DNA of 64,000 nucleotides from Neocallimastix lanati (nom. inval.) (Eukaryota; Neocallimastigomycota; Neocallimastigomycetes; Neocallimastigales; Neocallimastigaceae): the NCBI GenBank assembly GCA_016946835.1, contig JACVTC010000023.1, positions 64,001 to 128,000 on the forward strand. Reading direction: 5' to 3'. Made by a program: the position numbers and the translations under genes. Below the pieces are notes generated by a model. The model saw only the letters and a list, made by a program, of their open reading frames with translations. It did not search any database and was not told the DNA's origin. Positions 34,209 through 46,548 of this stretch are shown one piece after another (position 1 is the stretch's first letter; each line of letters opens with the position of its first letter).

Positions 34209-35689
34209 TTTATTTAAAACAATAATAATTATTAAAAAATATTTAGTATCCAAAAATTTAGTTTCTGAAAAGAAAAAAATTTTTAAATATAATAAAGTTT
34301 TATATGATATACTTACAGAACTTTTAAATTTTTCAATTTAAATAAATTGTTTGGTAATTTTTGAATACTTGTAGCTTTAACATTTCTATTTAAATATTTA
34401 TATATATATTATAAATTTTATTAATTTTAACTATTTTTAATTAAACGAAATGTATAATAAATATATTATATATTATTTAAATTTTTTTTTTTTTTTTTAT
34501 ATATATATATTACAATATTTCCAAATCTTCTAACTGGTAAATATTTGATGGTATTTCTGTAATTTGTTTATTATTTCCAATATTTCTGTATATAATAAGT
34601 AATTTTTAATATTTTTTATTAACTTTGGTTAATATTAAAAAATTAAATAATATATTTATTTATATCAATATTTATATTCAAAAACTTACATATATTTTAA
34701 AGATTTCAATTTTGTTAATTCCATCAAAAAGTTATTATCAAAATCATTAAAAGAACCTGAACTAATTTATAATAATATTATTAAATTATTTTTTATTAAT
34801 ATTAATAAAATAAGAAAATATATTATCATCCCTAATAATAATAATAGTAGTAGGGAATGATAATAATGAATAAATATATATATTAGTAAATATATATGAA
34901 TAATTAGTTTTTGATTCTTACAATTTTATTAATTCCTCATTGGTATTATTAACAGAATATGAAGTAAAACCATTACCGTCAATATATCTATAAAAAAAAA
35001 TATATATATTCATCATATATTTAACATTAATTTAATAGACAATATATTTATAACATTTTAAATCTTTAACTTACATTTCATTTAAATTATCAGGAATTAT
35101 TAATTCTCCTTTCAATTTATTAGCTTTTAATTTTCTTTTAATAAAAATTTTAAATTTATATAAAAAAATAAATTTTAAATTATACAATATATATAAAATA
35201 TATTAATATGTCAATATTATTGAATTTTTATTTATTTATTTATTTATTTATCACTACAATTTCTCAAGATTCTTAAATTCTTTAATTTCATTTGTTAAAC
35301 TACCGCTGATTTTGTTAAAATTTAAATTCCTATAATATTATATTTTTTAAGTTATTACTCATTAGTTAAAAAAAAAGATATCAATTAAATTATGAATTAA
35401 ATTTATATATATTACAAATTTTTTAAGTTTTCTAATTTCTTTAATTGATATGGAAATTTGGTAAATTCACATTTATCAAAGATTCTATTATTTATAAATA
35501 TAAAAATAGTATAAATTAAACAAAAAATATATTTATATATATATATATTTATCAATTATTATAACATATTATAAATTAAAAGAATATATAATATATAAAA
35601 TCAAAGAAAAAAAATTACATATTTTCAATTGGACTATCTTCATCAAAATTTTTTGGTACTTCGTTTATTGGTGAAGAGATATATCTATT

Positions 35690-35720
<31 letters not shown>

Positions 35721-36423
35721 TAATTATTATTATCTTGGCAATTATTACACAATTTTATTTATAAAGAGTTTATTTGAATTAAAATTTATATTATATTTAA
35801 TGTTACTTACAAGTATTTTAAGTTTGGAAGTTTGAAAAAACGATTAGGAATTGTTTTATTTACAAATGCATTACCTTTTATATTTCTAAAATTATATATT
35901 TAGTAAATATATATATATATTTGATAATATTTTTTTTTTTTTTTGTAAATATTATTTAATTATATGTATATGTAAATAATTTTTGATTATTACAATATTG
36001 TAAGATCTTCAAATAACGGAAATTCCGAGAAATCTATGAATGAATTGTTTTTGAAATTTAATTCTCTATTATAATTATAATAAATTGAATAAAAATACAA
36101 TATTAATATCATTTTGTTATATACAAAATTTTTTACTATATTTAGGAAATATTATATAAAAATCGATTAACATACAACTTAAACATATTATCATCTTTGC
36201 AAGTTACTATATTTTTATTATAACCATTTTTCATAAAATATCCTGCATTTTTAAGAAATTTGGATAATTTACGTGAATCATGGCAATCTGAATGTGTTAC
36301 TCTTATTGATTCTTGAAATGAAGCAGTATCAAATTCTTCTATATCATAGTCATTTAATGCATGTTGACAGAACACATTTACAGTAAATAATAAAAGTATA
36401 AATAATTTCGTTACTCCATTCAT
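33837..36423 (-). CDS. Secreted/surface leucine-rich-repeat protein, 12 exons
   Basis: Proposed exons (minus strand, in order): 36423-36176, 36065-35994, 35885-35811, 35684-35619, 35484-35416, 35329-35258, 35134-35075, 34987-34922, 34761-34690, 34585-34514, 34385-34317, 34170-33837. They join in frame to 1275 nt (424 residues). All introns are GT-AG, short, and in phase 2. Residues 1-19 are a signal peptide (MNGVTKLFILLLFTVNVFC). Each middle exon (60-75 nt) codes for about one LRR, for example a block ending in LPNLKYL or LKNLKVL. The last exon has a cysteine-containing cap and ends in a hydrophobic stretch (about 411-424) without a tail, suggesting a GPI signal or a membrane anchor. Partner unknown. 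Confidence 0.7.
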
Positions 36424-37370
36424 TATATTATCTTAATTATTATTTTATTTATTAAATAACAAAAACACTGATTATAACAATGGTTTTTTGTTTTATTATT
36501 GTATTTTTCCTTTTTTTTTTTTTTAATTTAATTCCTTTTTTTTTTAAAAAAAAACTATTTTTTTATTGTATATAATTGATATATAGTTTTATCAATTATA
36601 ATACAAATTTACTTTTCACTTCTTTTTTTTTTATTTTTATTTTTCTAAATCAATTTTATTATTTTATATTTTATTTACTTTATTTTATCTTAATAAAAGT
36701 TTTTTTTTTTTTTTTTTTAAATAAAATATCACATATAGAAATGCCTTTTTTATAAAAGATAATATATTGCCCCTCATTTATTAGATTATATTATGTGTTT
36801 ATTCTTATTTAATTAATAAATGCTCTATTGTTAATATATTAATAATATATTAATTTCAATAATTACTAATGATATTAAAATTAATCATAAATACTAATAT
36901 TATATAAAATTGTATAAATTAAAATTTTTATATAAGTGAATAAATAATTAGTAATTAAATAAGTATTTTATTAATATCAAAAAATTTTAGTTACTTAACA
37001 ATTATTAATTATTTAATTTTTTTATTAACAAAATCGTAATAATTTATTTAATTATTAATTTATTTATTCATTTACTTATATGGAACATTATTTATACCAA
37101 TTAAAGTTATATTTACTATTATTTTAATTGGTAATATATTAATATTTATATTATATCATATATTAAAATAAATTAAATTATATAAATATTTATTTTTTTT
37201 ATTTTTTTTAAAATTTTTTAAATTTTTTAAAATTAATTAAAAAATTGGAAGAAAAGCATAATAAAGAAAATTCATTTTTCTTTTTTAAAATTCTTGGAAT
37301 GGAATAAAGTACATAAAACTTTTTCTTGATGATGCAGAATTTATATAAAAAAAAAAAATTAAAATTAAAT

Positions 37371-39446
37371 TAAATTAAATAAAATTAAATTAAATAAAAT
37401 AAAATAAAATAAAATAAAATAAAATAAAATAAAATAAAATAAAATAAATAGTAGAATATTAAATATAAGTACAGATTGAATAAAATAAAATAAAATAAAA
37501 TAAAATAAAATAAAATAAAATAAAATAAAATAAAATAAAATAAAATAAAATAAATAGTAGAATATTAAATATAAGTACAGATTGAATAAAATAAAATAAA
37601 ATAAAATAAAATAAAATAAAATAAAATAAAATAAAATAAAATAAAATAAAATAAAATAAAATAAAATAAAATAAAATAAAATAAAATAAAATAAAATAAA
37701 ATAAAATAAATAGTAGAATATTAAATATAAGTACAGATTGAATAAAATAAAATAAAATAAAATAAAATAAAATAAAATAAAATAAAATAAAATAAAATAA
37801 AATAAAATAAAATAAAATAAATAGTAGAATATTAAATATAAGTACAGATTGAATAAAATAAAATAAAATAAAATAAAATAAAATAAAATAAAATAAAATA
37901 AAATAAAATAAAATAAAATAAAATAAAATAAAATAAAATAAAATAAAATAAAATAAAATAAAATAAAATAAAATAAAATAAAATAAAATAAAATAAAATA
38001 AAATAAAATAAAATAAAATAAAATAAAATAAAATAAAATAAAATAAAATAAAATAAAATAAATAGTAGAATATTAAATATAAGTACAGATTGAATAAAAT
38101 AAAATAAATAAATAAAATAAAATAAAATAAAATAAAATAAAATAAAATAAAATAAAATAAAATAAATAAAATAAAATAAAATAAAATAAATAAAATAAAA
38201 TAAAATAAAATAAAATAAAATAAAATAAAATAAAATAAATAGTAGAATATTAAATATAAGTACAGATTGAATAAAATAAAATAAAATAAAATAAAATAAA
38301 ATAAAATAAAATAAAATAAAATAAAATAAAATAAAATAAAATAAAATAAAATAAAATAAAATAAAATAAAATAAAATAAAATAAAATAAAATAAAATAAA
38401 ATAAAATAAAATAAAATAAAATAAAATAAAATAAAATAAAATAAAATAAAATAAAATAAAATAAAATAAAATAAAATAAATAGTAGAATATTAAATATAA
38501 GTACAGATTGAATAAAATAAAATAAAATAAAATAAAATAAAATAAAATAAAATAAAATAAAATAAATAAAATAAAATAAAATAAAATAAAATAAAATAAA
38601 ATAAAATAAAATAAAATAAAATAAAATAAAATAAAATAAAATAAAATAAAATAAAATAAAATAAAATAAAATAAAATAAAATAAAATAAAATAAAATAAA
38701 ATAAAATAAAATAAAATAAAATAAAATAAAATAAAATAAAATAAAATAAAATAAAATAAAATAAAATAAAATAAAATAAAATAAAATAAAATAAAATAAA
38801 ATAAAATAAAATAAAATAAAATAAAATAAAATAAAATAAAATAAAATAAATAGTAGAATATTAAATATAAGTACAGATTGAATAAAATAAAATAAAATAA
38901 AATAAAATAAAATAAAATAAATAGTAGAATATTAAATATAAGTACAGATTGAATAAAATAAAATAAAATAAAATAAAATAAAATAAAATAAAATAAAATA
39001 AATATAATAAATAATAAATAAAATAAAATAAAATAAAATAAAATAAAATAAAATAAAATAAAATAAAATAAAATAAAATAAAATAAAATAAAATAAAATA
39101 AAATAAAATAAAATAAAATAAAATAAAATAAAATAAAATAAAATAAAATAAAATAAAATAAAATAAAATAAAATAAATAAATAATAAATAAAATAAATAA
39201 ATAAAATAAAATAAAATAAATAAAATAAAATAAAATAAAATAAAATAAAATAAATAGTAGAATATTAAATATAAGTACAGATTGAATAAAATAAAATAAA
39301 ATAAAATAAAATAAAATAAAATAAATAGTAGAATATTAAATATAAGTACAGATTGAATAAAATAAAATAAAATAAAATAAAATAAAATAAAATAAAATAA
39401 AATAAAATATAATAAAATAAAATAAAATATAATAAAATAAAAAATA
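37371..39446. repeat. Compound pentanucleotide satellite, array 2
   Basis: About 2 kb of AAATA pentamers with eleven copies of the 30-nt unit starting at 37449, 37555, 37711, 37822, 38063, 38240, 38481, 38851, 38922, 39255 and 39326. Spacings of 71 (twice) and 241 (twice) recur, and most spacings are 1 modulo 5. Some local 4-bp units (AAAT) occur at about 38105 and 39001-39215. Confidence 0.95.
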
Positions 39447-39657
39447 AAATATTTTTCTCTTATTATATGTAACTTATACAAAAACTTACAATTAAATACT
39501 TTTAATTTTCAATTCATGACCGATACTTCCTATATTTGAATTAAAAAAATTTAATTATTATTTATAATACAAACTTAAAAACATTATATTATATTATTTG
39601 TTATTGTTAAAATATTATTTAATAGAAGATAGTATATTAATAAATTATAAATTAAAA

Positions 39658-39695
<38 letters not shown>

Positions 39696-40259
39696 GAGAA
39701 TTATATATTTAATAATATATATGTAATTAATAATTATAGATTTCCTAATTTTGTTAAGAATTAAAATAAAATATGAATAATATATCATTTGTTAATAGAT
39801 AAAACATTTTCATTAAAATATATATATATATATACTTCTATGTATAATATTAATATGTATCAATAAATTGAACAAATAGAATATATAAAAGAATAAAAAT
39901 TTAATTAAAAAGTTATTATTTGAAACAATATTAAAAAATAGTAATTATTATTAAATGACAAGATTTAAATTATTTCATAAATGTTTATTATTAAATGAAT
40001 ATCATTTTATATTAATTAATTAATAAAGTATTTAAAAATAATAAATTAATAAAGTATTTAAAATAATATTTAGTAAAATAATAAATATAATAAATATTAA
40101 ATATAATAAAGTAGAAATTACTTTGATTATTATTATATTTACTTATATTTTAAATTTTAATATTAAATATTAACTTTTTCACAATGATTTTTAATTGTAT
40201 TTAGTGTTAGAAAAAAGAAAAAAAAAAAAGGTATATCATCTTTCATTTTCATTTAATAT
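39447..40259. other. AT-rich intergenic, no gene
   Basis: A-run at about 39659-39692 and AT-rich sequence; no supported gene. Confidence 0.6.
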
Positions 40260-40712
40260 TGAGTTGTAATTCGATAAAGTTATGATTGCTATCAAGGCGA
40301 TAAAGGCACATTTGGTAAATAGTTTATGAACAAGAGCTAATAAAAGAGTTAAGTGTGATGTCAGCATCGCGATAATTTTTTGATGGTTGATCAGCTAAAT
40401 AAAAGATTATCTAAAAAGGATGAAAATATTTTTTTTGGGTGACTTAATTGCTGAGGAAAGATTAAAAACTGGGAAAAGATTGATAGGTTAAATAGTACTA
40501 TGATCCAGTAGATGGTTTTGTTTTTGCTGATTATCAAGATAATATGGGCACACATAGAGCTAGAATTCCTAATTATGAAAAAGGTGAAGATAATATTTGA
40601 GCGTTCGGATTTTAGAATTGAATATGAAGATATGAGGTTAAGTGAAGATGGAGCATCAATAGAAGACGAGGAAAATAAGGATGAAGGAGGATTTTTATCA
40701 TGGTTTGATTAG
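40260..40712 (+). pseudogene. Broken reading frame of unknown origin in less AT-rich island
   Basis: I do not recognise the protein. From about 40499 one frame reads YYDPVDGFVFADYQDNMGTH and continues to GEDNI. One frame over, it continues with RSDFRIEYEDMRLSEDG and ends in an acidic tail GGFLSWFD at 40712. Joining needs one frameshift at about 40600. Composition and codon use are clearly less AT-rich than the neighbours. With the tRNA piece next to it, this may be DNA of foreign (bacterial or phage) origin, but that is inference. Confidence 0.4.
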
Positions 40713-40758
40713 AATATTGTAATATATAAAATAAATAAGAGATAATGCTTTTCGAAAT

Positions 40759-40809
40759 GCAAGGCTCCTAATCCTGGGGTCGTGAGTTTGAATCTCACCC
40801 ATCGCACCA
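40759..40809 (+). tRNA. 3' half of a tRNA-Arg(CCT) with encoded CCA
   Basis: Canonical spacing is preserved: anticodon stem CAAGG/TCCTG (one mismatch), 7-nt loop CTCCTAA with anticodon CCT, 5-nt variable loop, perfect T stem GTGAG/CTCAC with loop TTTGAAT, 3' acceptor strand CCATCGC, discriminator A, then CCA. The 5' half (acceptor GCGATGG and D arm) is not found directly upstream. Nuclear tRNA genes of eukaryotes do not encode CCA, so this is either bacterial/phage-like or a reverse-transcribed copy of a mature tRNA. It is a fragment, not a working gene. Confidence 0.6.
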
Positions 40810-40899
40810 TTTAGAATAGCCATTTGTTATACCTCTTATTATTTTTTTATTTTTGCTAGTGTATAGATTTGTTATAAATTGTTTATTATTGTTCATTAA

Positions 40900-41107
40900 G
40901 GTACACTTTTATATTTTTGTTCTGGAGTGCAGCTATGGTTTCGTCTTTTGTTTCTTTTTAAAAATCCCTCAGGAATATCTGGTAGTCCATAGTAATCGTC
41001 ATAACTTTCAGCTTTTACTTTTTAATGGCTTCCAGTTCTCACTTAAATTAAAGATACCACTCTCTCCTAATGCTACTTCCATTTGTGAAAAATAAGGGAA
41101 AGGAGCT
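40900..41107 (-). pseudogene. Broken minus-strand frame of unknown origin
   Basis: On the minus strand, one frame gives APFPYFSQMEVALGESG through LSENWKPLKS; after one frameshift the next reads KAESYDDYYGLPDIPEGFL and then RNKRRNHSC. I do not recognise the family. It is convergent with the plus-strand relic at 40260-40712 and has the same less AT-rich composition. Confidence 0.4.
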
Positions 41108-41180
41108 ATGGTAAGTTTTATAACGGTGGACATTCAATGTATGACCATTTGAAATGCAAGTCTTCCACTTCTTGTTCTCG

Positions 41181-41408
41181 TTAGGTTAATTTTTTCAATG
41201 TATCGGAAAGTTCTTTATCTAACTTAAATATATTTTCTTTGTATTCGGCTTGCTTCTCATTTAGTTGGTTGGTTAGTTCATCATTCTCCAAACTTAATCG
41301 CTCTTTTTCATTGGTTAGGTTTTTTAATGGTTCATAGAGTTGGGAGATTATATTTGTCGTTTTATTTAAAGAAATTTTTGAATTATGGTGCGATTTAATC
41401 CAGTAAGA
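41181..41408 (-). pseudogene. Coiled-coil coding fragment
   Basis: An open stretch of about 75 codons without a start Met. It has heptad-like charged sequence (LTNEKERLSLENDELTNQL, then KLDKELSDTLKKLT before the stop). Part of the same island; probably the end of a longer gene whose beginning is lost. Confidence 0.4.
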
Positions 41409-41411
41409 TCA

Positions 41412-42428
41412 TTATTAAACAAAATTGATTAATGAGCTTGATACATAAAAGTTAATTTTGATATTAAATATTTTATTTGAATTATTATAAATTTTAAATT
41501 AACAATTTCAAGCAAGTTAAAACAAATTTAATAAATTTAAAAAAATATATATATATATGTGATTTAACAATCATAATGACACCAAATAAAAAATAAAACA
41601 AATAAATAGTATATTAAAATAAAAAATTAAAGTATTAATAAAAGTAAATAAAATAAAAAATAGAACATGGATATAATTAGTGTATAAATTGAAAAAGTAA
41701 AATAAAATTACTAATATTACTCTTTTTCTTTCAAATATTATATTTTTTTTAATCATTAAAAAAAAATTTTTTTTTATTGATATTTTATTTAATTTTCATT
41801 TTATTCTCAAAATGTACCTACTGCTATTCCAAATGTATCTATTGCACTACCTATTATACCTTTTGCAGATCCAAATATATCTCCTACAACTCCTGAAGTT
41901 ATCATTCCATATTCATCAAATCCATATTAAATAAATTCTAAAGTAAAAATATTGTATATAAAAGAATATTATAAACTTCTCAAATAAATATATATATTTT
42001 ATTTATTTATTTATTTATTAATTTATTTATTTATTTATTTATTTGTTATTTTTCTGTAAAGATTTATTTAAAATTGTATTTATTTTTATTTTAATTTTTA
42101 TTTTCTTTGTAACTTATTCATTTTGTTAAAACTTGTTTAAACTTTAAAAAGAACAATGCATAAATTGTTTAAATATATGTATATAATAAATAAAAAAAAT
42201 AATTTTTTTTTAATTTTTTTTTTTTTTTTTTTTAATTCAACGAAATATTTTTATTAATATGTTATAAAAAATTTTTGGAAAAATAAAATATACAAATACT
42301 TTTTGTAAAGATATATATATATATAAAAAAAAAGGTTATAAAAAATTTAAAAATTAAAATTTTAAAAAAATTTTTAAGAATATTAATTTAACAGTATTCT
42401 TAATAATAAAATTAAAAATAGAAATAAA

Positions 42429-42461
<33 letters not shown>

Positions 42462-42522
42462 AAAATAAAAATATAAATAAAAATAAAAAAAGAGTTAATA
42501 ATATCATATTTAATATTATACC

Positions 42523-42584
<62 letters not shown>

Positions 42585-42722
42585 ATTATTATTATTATTA
42601 TTATTATTATTTTATTTTACTTTATTTTATTTTACTTATTTTTAATTCTTTAAAAAAAAAATTTTTTTTTATTTATTTATTTTAGAAATAATAATTTAAA
42701 TTTATTTAAATTATTATAAAAA

Positions 42723-42759
<37 letters not shown>

Positions 42760-42812
42760 CTATTTTATTATACAAATTTGAAAATAATAATATTATTATA
42801 AATAATAGTGAA

Positions 42813-42854
<42 letters not shown>

Positions 42855-43833
42855 TATTATCTTAATTTAATTTTTTATATTAGTATTTTAATATTATTAT
42901 TATTCTATATATATATATATATTTTATTAAAAAAAAAAAAAAAAAAAAAAAAAGGTTTTTTGTAAAAATGATTAATTATATTAATTAATAATTTTTATTT
43001 TTGTTTTGATGTTTGGTTTGAGTTTATTTTATATATATATATATATTTAATTGATCTTATTACATTTTGATTGATTGTTTTTTTTTTTTTTTATTTAAAC
43101 AAATTGGTAAAAAAAAAAAATTATTTAAACATAAATATTTTTTGTTCTAATTTTTTTTTTTTTGTTTTGTTATGCTTGAAAGTGTTTATTGTTTATTGGA
43201 TTAATAAATATACTTATTAGGTTTTGCATAAACATATATATCTGAACCATATATCAACATTTGTATAATATTGAACAAATTAGTATATTTAATAAATATG
43301 TGTGATTTGCAACCTGATATTATAATATATTATATTTATATTAATATTCTTTTTCTTATTAATTTTTTTTTTTTTTTATAAAATCGTATAGTAATATTAA
43401 TAATGCTATTAATATTATAATTATTTTATTATTTTTTTTTTTCAAAACTTTATTAATTTTGATTTTGTTAATGTAAAATAATTTTATATATCATTTGGTT
43501 AAGTTAATATTCATGTACAAAATAATTTTTTTCAATTTCTTTTTTTTTTTTTAAGGATTGATAACGTGGTAATGTATAGTGTATGAATTAAAATGATATT
43601 ATATATATATATAATTTATATATATATATATATATATATATAACTATATAACTGATGTTTTTAAAATCTAACTTTTGTTTATTAATTGCTTCCTTTTATT
43701 TTCTGCTTTTTATTTATTTATTTATTTTTTTATTTATTTTTTCTTTATTTTTTATTTTTATTTTTTTTTTTTTTTTTTTAATATATATATCATTTTTATT
43801 TATATATATAGAAAAAGAAATTTCTTTTTTCCA
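41412..43833. other. AT-rich region of homopolymer runs
   Basis: No firm gene. On the minus strand about 41804-41925 a short frame reads MITSGVVGDIFGSAKGI to GTF and stop; it is Gly-rich and could be a lost exon or a relic. The rest is dominated by T-runs (about 42533-42579, 42725-42759, 42818-42849) and A-runs. Confidence 0.45.
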
Positions 43834-46309
43834 TTATTGTTTATTATTGTAATTAGAGGATGGAGGATAAGCAATAGCTGGTGGTGGAACAAAACCAATA
43901 GGTGAAACAGGTGTTTGATTATAATTACCACTAGGTGGTGGTGGAGGTGGAGGTGGTGGAATATTGTTTGGTCCAGAATAATTATTATTCATTTGAAGAC
44001 TAGTAGAGGTTGGGGGGTAATAGTTATCATTTTGGGAGGATGAAACTGGCGTTGTTGAAGTGGCATTAGAGGTGTATGGAGTTAAATCATTATCATAAGG
44101 AGTAGTAATATCGACATATCCATTAGCTGGACCAGCAAACATGGAATTATTGTTGTAGGTTGATGGATTTGATGGTGAAATATAATTTTGTTCATACGTT
44201 TGCTGTTGTGTTGGAGGAAGATTATTTGATGTATCATAATAATCATTTGCTGATGGAGAAACTGGTGTAGGTGAGGCAGCATTGGAAGTGTATGGAGTTA
44301 AAGTACTATCATAAGGAGTAGTAATATCAACATATCCATTGGATGGACCATTGAGCATAGAAGAATTAGCAATATCGACTGTTTGAACAGGTTCACTGTA
44401 TGGACTAAGATTAGCATTAATATTAACATTAATATTAGTATTTGGAGTTGTAGTATATGTAGGGACTGCGACACCAGTAGCATTACCATTAATATTATTA
44501 TTTTCATCCTCACTTTCATCCTCACTTTCATCCTCACTTTCATCCTCACTTTCACTCTTATCTCCATTATCAGAGTTCTTACTTCTATGACGTTTAATGC
44601 TTTTTCCAAAGATAACACATATGATAATGGCAAAAATAATTAAGGTAGCAATAATACCGAAATTTCTTAATTCTTCATCTGAATTGTCTCTATTTTTTTC
44701 TTCAAATTGACTTTCATCAGAAGGATTTGGATTACCATTAGCTTTATTTGTATTTACAATTTCCTCTTTTGTACAATCATCGAGAGAAGACTTACATTTT
44801 GAACTTTTTATACTACATAAATCAGTAACCCCATAATCACAACTTTTTACCTTTGGTAATAATGGAACATAACCATTTAATTTAGTGCTACCATAAACAT
44901 TACTTTATAATAAAACAAATAATTATATTATTTTTTTTTTATATTATTATTATTAATATAAAAAATTTGAAGGGAAAATAATTACATAAATTAATGGATA
45001 AATGTATATTGATAATAACTTATATATTATACATTTATAATTATAATATAAATAAAAATATATATCTTTTATTCAACGACTTACAATTCTTCAAGATTTA
45101 GTAAATTTTTAAATTCATAAGGAATAGTACCTTCAAAAGCATTATCTTTTAAGTTTCTTATTTATTAATAATATATAAAAAAAAATAAAAAATAAATATT
45201 AATAATTATTATTTTTATTATTATATTTTTAATATAAATATTATATTTTTTTTTATCAAAAAATATTTATATATATTATAAGTATTACAAATATTATAAA
45301 TATATTACATACAAAACTTTTAAATTTTCTAAATTACCAAGAGATTTTGGTATTGGTCCATTAAAACTGTTGCCAGTTAATTCTCTTTTATTAAAAAAAA
45401 AATAAATATTATGTTATTAATATTTTTTTTTTTTTTTTAAAAAAAAAAATAACATAAAAGTAATTATTATTTATAAAAGACTTACAATCTTTCTAAATTT
45501 TTTAAATTTCCAATTTCTTGTGGAAGTGGAGTTCCTAAAAAATCAATGTAATTGTCCTTAATAATCCTTTATACATTTTTATATTAAGATTAAAAAATAA
45601 TATATACATGCATATATATATATTAATAAAAGAAGTTAATAATATTAAATTATATACTTAAGAGGTGACACAATGAGAATTTATGAAACAAGTTTTACTT
45701 GTATACTTACAGAGTTTTTAAATTTTTTAAATCTCCAATTTTACTTGTAAGAGAATCATCTGTGGCAGTAACAACATTGGTTATTTCTCTATTGTAGTTA
45801 TAATAATAAATATAGATTAATAAATACTATTTTATTACAAAAAAATAAAATAAAAAATGTATATATATAATTATTACAATGAAGTTAAAGATTGTAAATT
45901 TCCCATTTCACCAATTGCACTGTTAATATCAATTGAATAATCTTTTAAATTTTTAAATTGACTTTTATTGATAGAAAATAAAAAAAAAGCATAACATAGA
46001 AATTTATTTAATACATTTTTTAAAATATATAATAAAAAAAAAATATTAATAATGTAGATATAAATGTATTTCTATTTAATTATATAAATAAAACATTTAC
46101 ATTTCAGTAATACGTTGTTGATTATCACAAATAATTCCTTTAAATTGACAACAATTGGTATGTTTACTATAGTCTTGCTTCATATTATCTCCCATATATT
46201 TCATTACATTGTTTAAATTATCACAATCATTTGCCATAACATTTGAAATATTAATTTCAAATAATAAAAGGGCTGTTAATGTTAAGTTAAGACAATATTT
46301 TAAAGTCAT
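43834..46309 (-). CDS. LRR receptor-like membrane protein with Pro/Tyr-rich cytoplasmic tail
   Basis: Proposed exons (minus strand, in order): 46309-46101, 45961-45878, 45788-45711, 45566-45486, 45384-45313, 45156-45085, 44902-43834. They join in frame to 1665 nt (554 residues); all introns are GT-AG and phase 2. Residues 1-26 are a signal peptide. An N-terminal cap with CCQFKGIICD resembles the CC.W.G..C cap of plant LRR receptors. The LRRs include GPIPKSLGNLENLKVL. A cysteine-containing juxtamembrane region and a membrane helix at about 281-297 follow. The cytoplasmic part has a DES/EDE run, two copies of NGYVDITTPYD (388-398 and 460-469) with LTPYTSNA after each, and a run of nine prolines near 514. 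There is no kinase domain. Probably a surface sensor or adhesion protein. Confidence 0.75.
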
Positions 46310-46516
46310 TTTGGATTCATCAATTTTTTGATTGATTTATTTTATTTTGTTTATTTCAATTTTTTCCTTTTTATTTTTATTTATTTTTTTTATTTATTTT
46401 TTTTTTTTTTTTTTTGATTTTTATGTTTAAATTGTTTATTATTAAAAAAAATAATATTCTATTTTATTATAATAATTTTTAATAATAAAATGTTTTTCTC
46501 GGAATGAAAAGGTATT

Positions 46517-46548
<32 letters not shown>

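Noticed and set aside
38861-39481. 206-residue minus-strand frame
   Set aside because: It is the AAATA pentamer array read as FILFY repeats; a 5-bp repeat lacking stops is open by chance. The same holds for 31519-31716.
43655-43905. Plus-strand frames rich in Phe and Ile at the end of the LRR receptor gene
   Set aside because: T-rich 3' flank and the reverse complement of the true coding exon; no domain.
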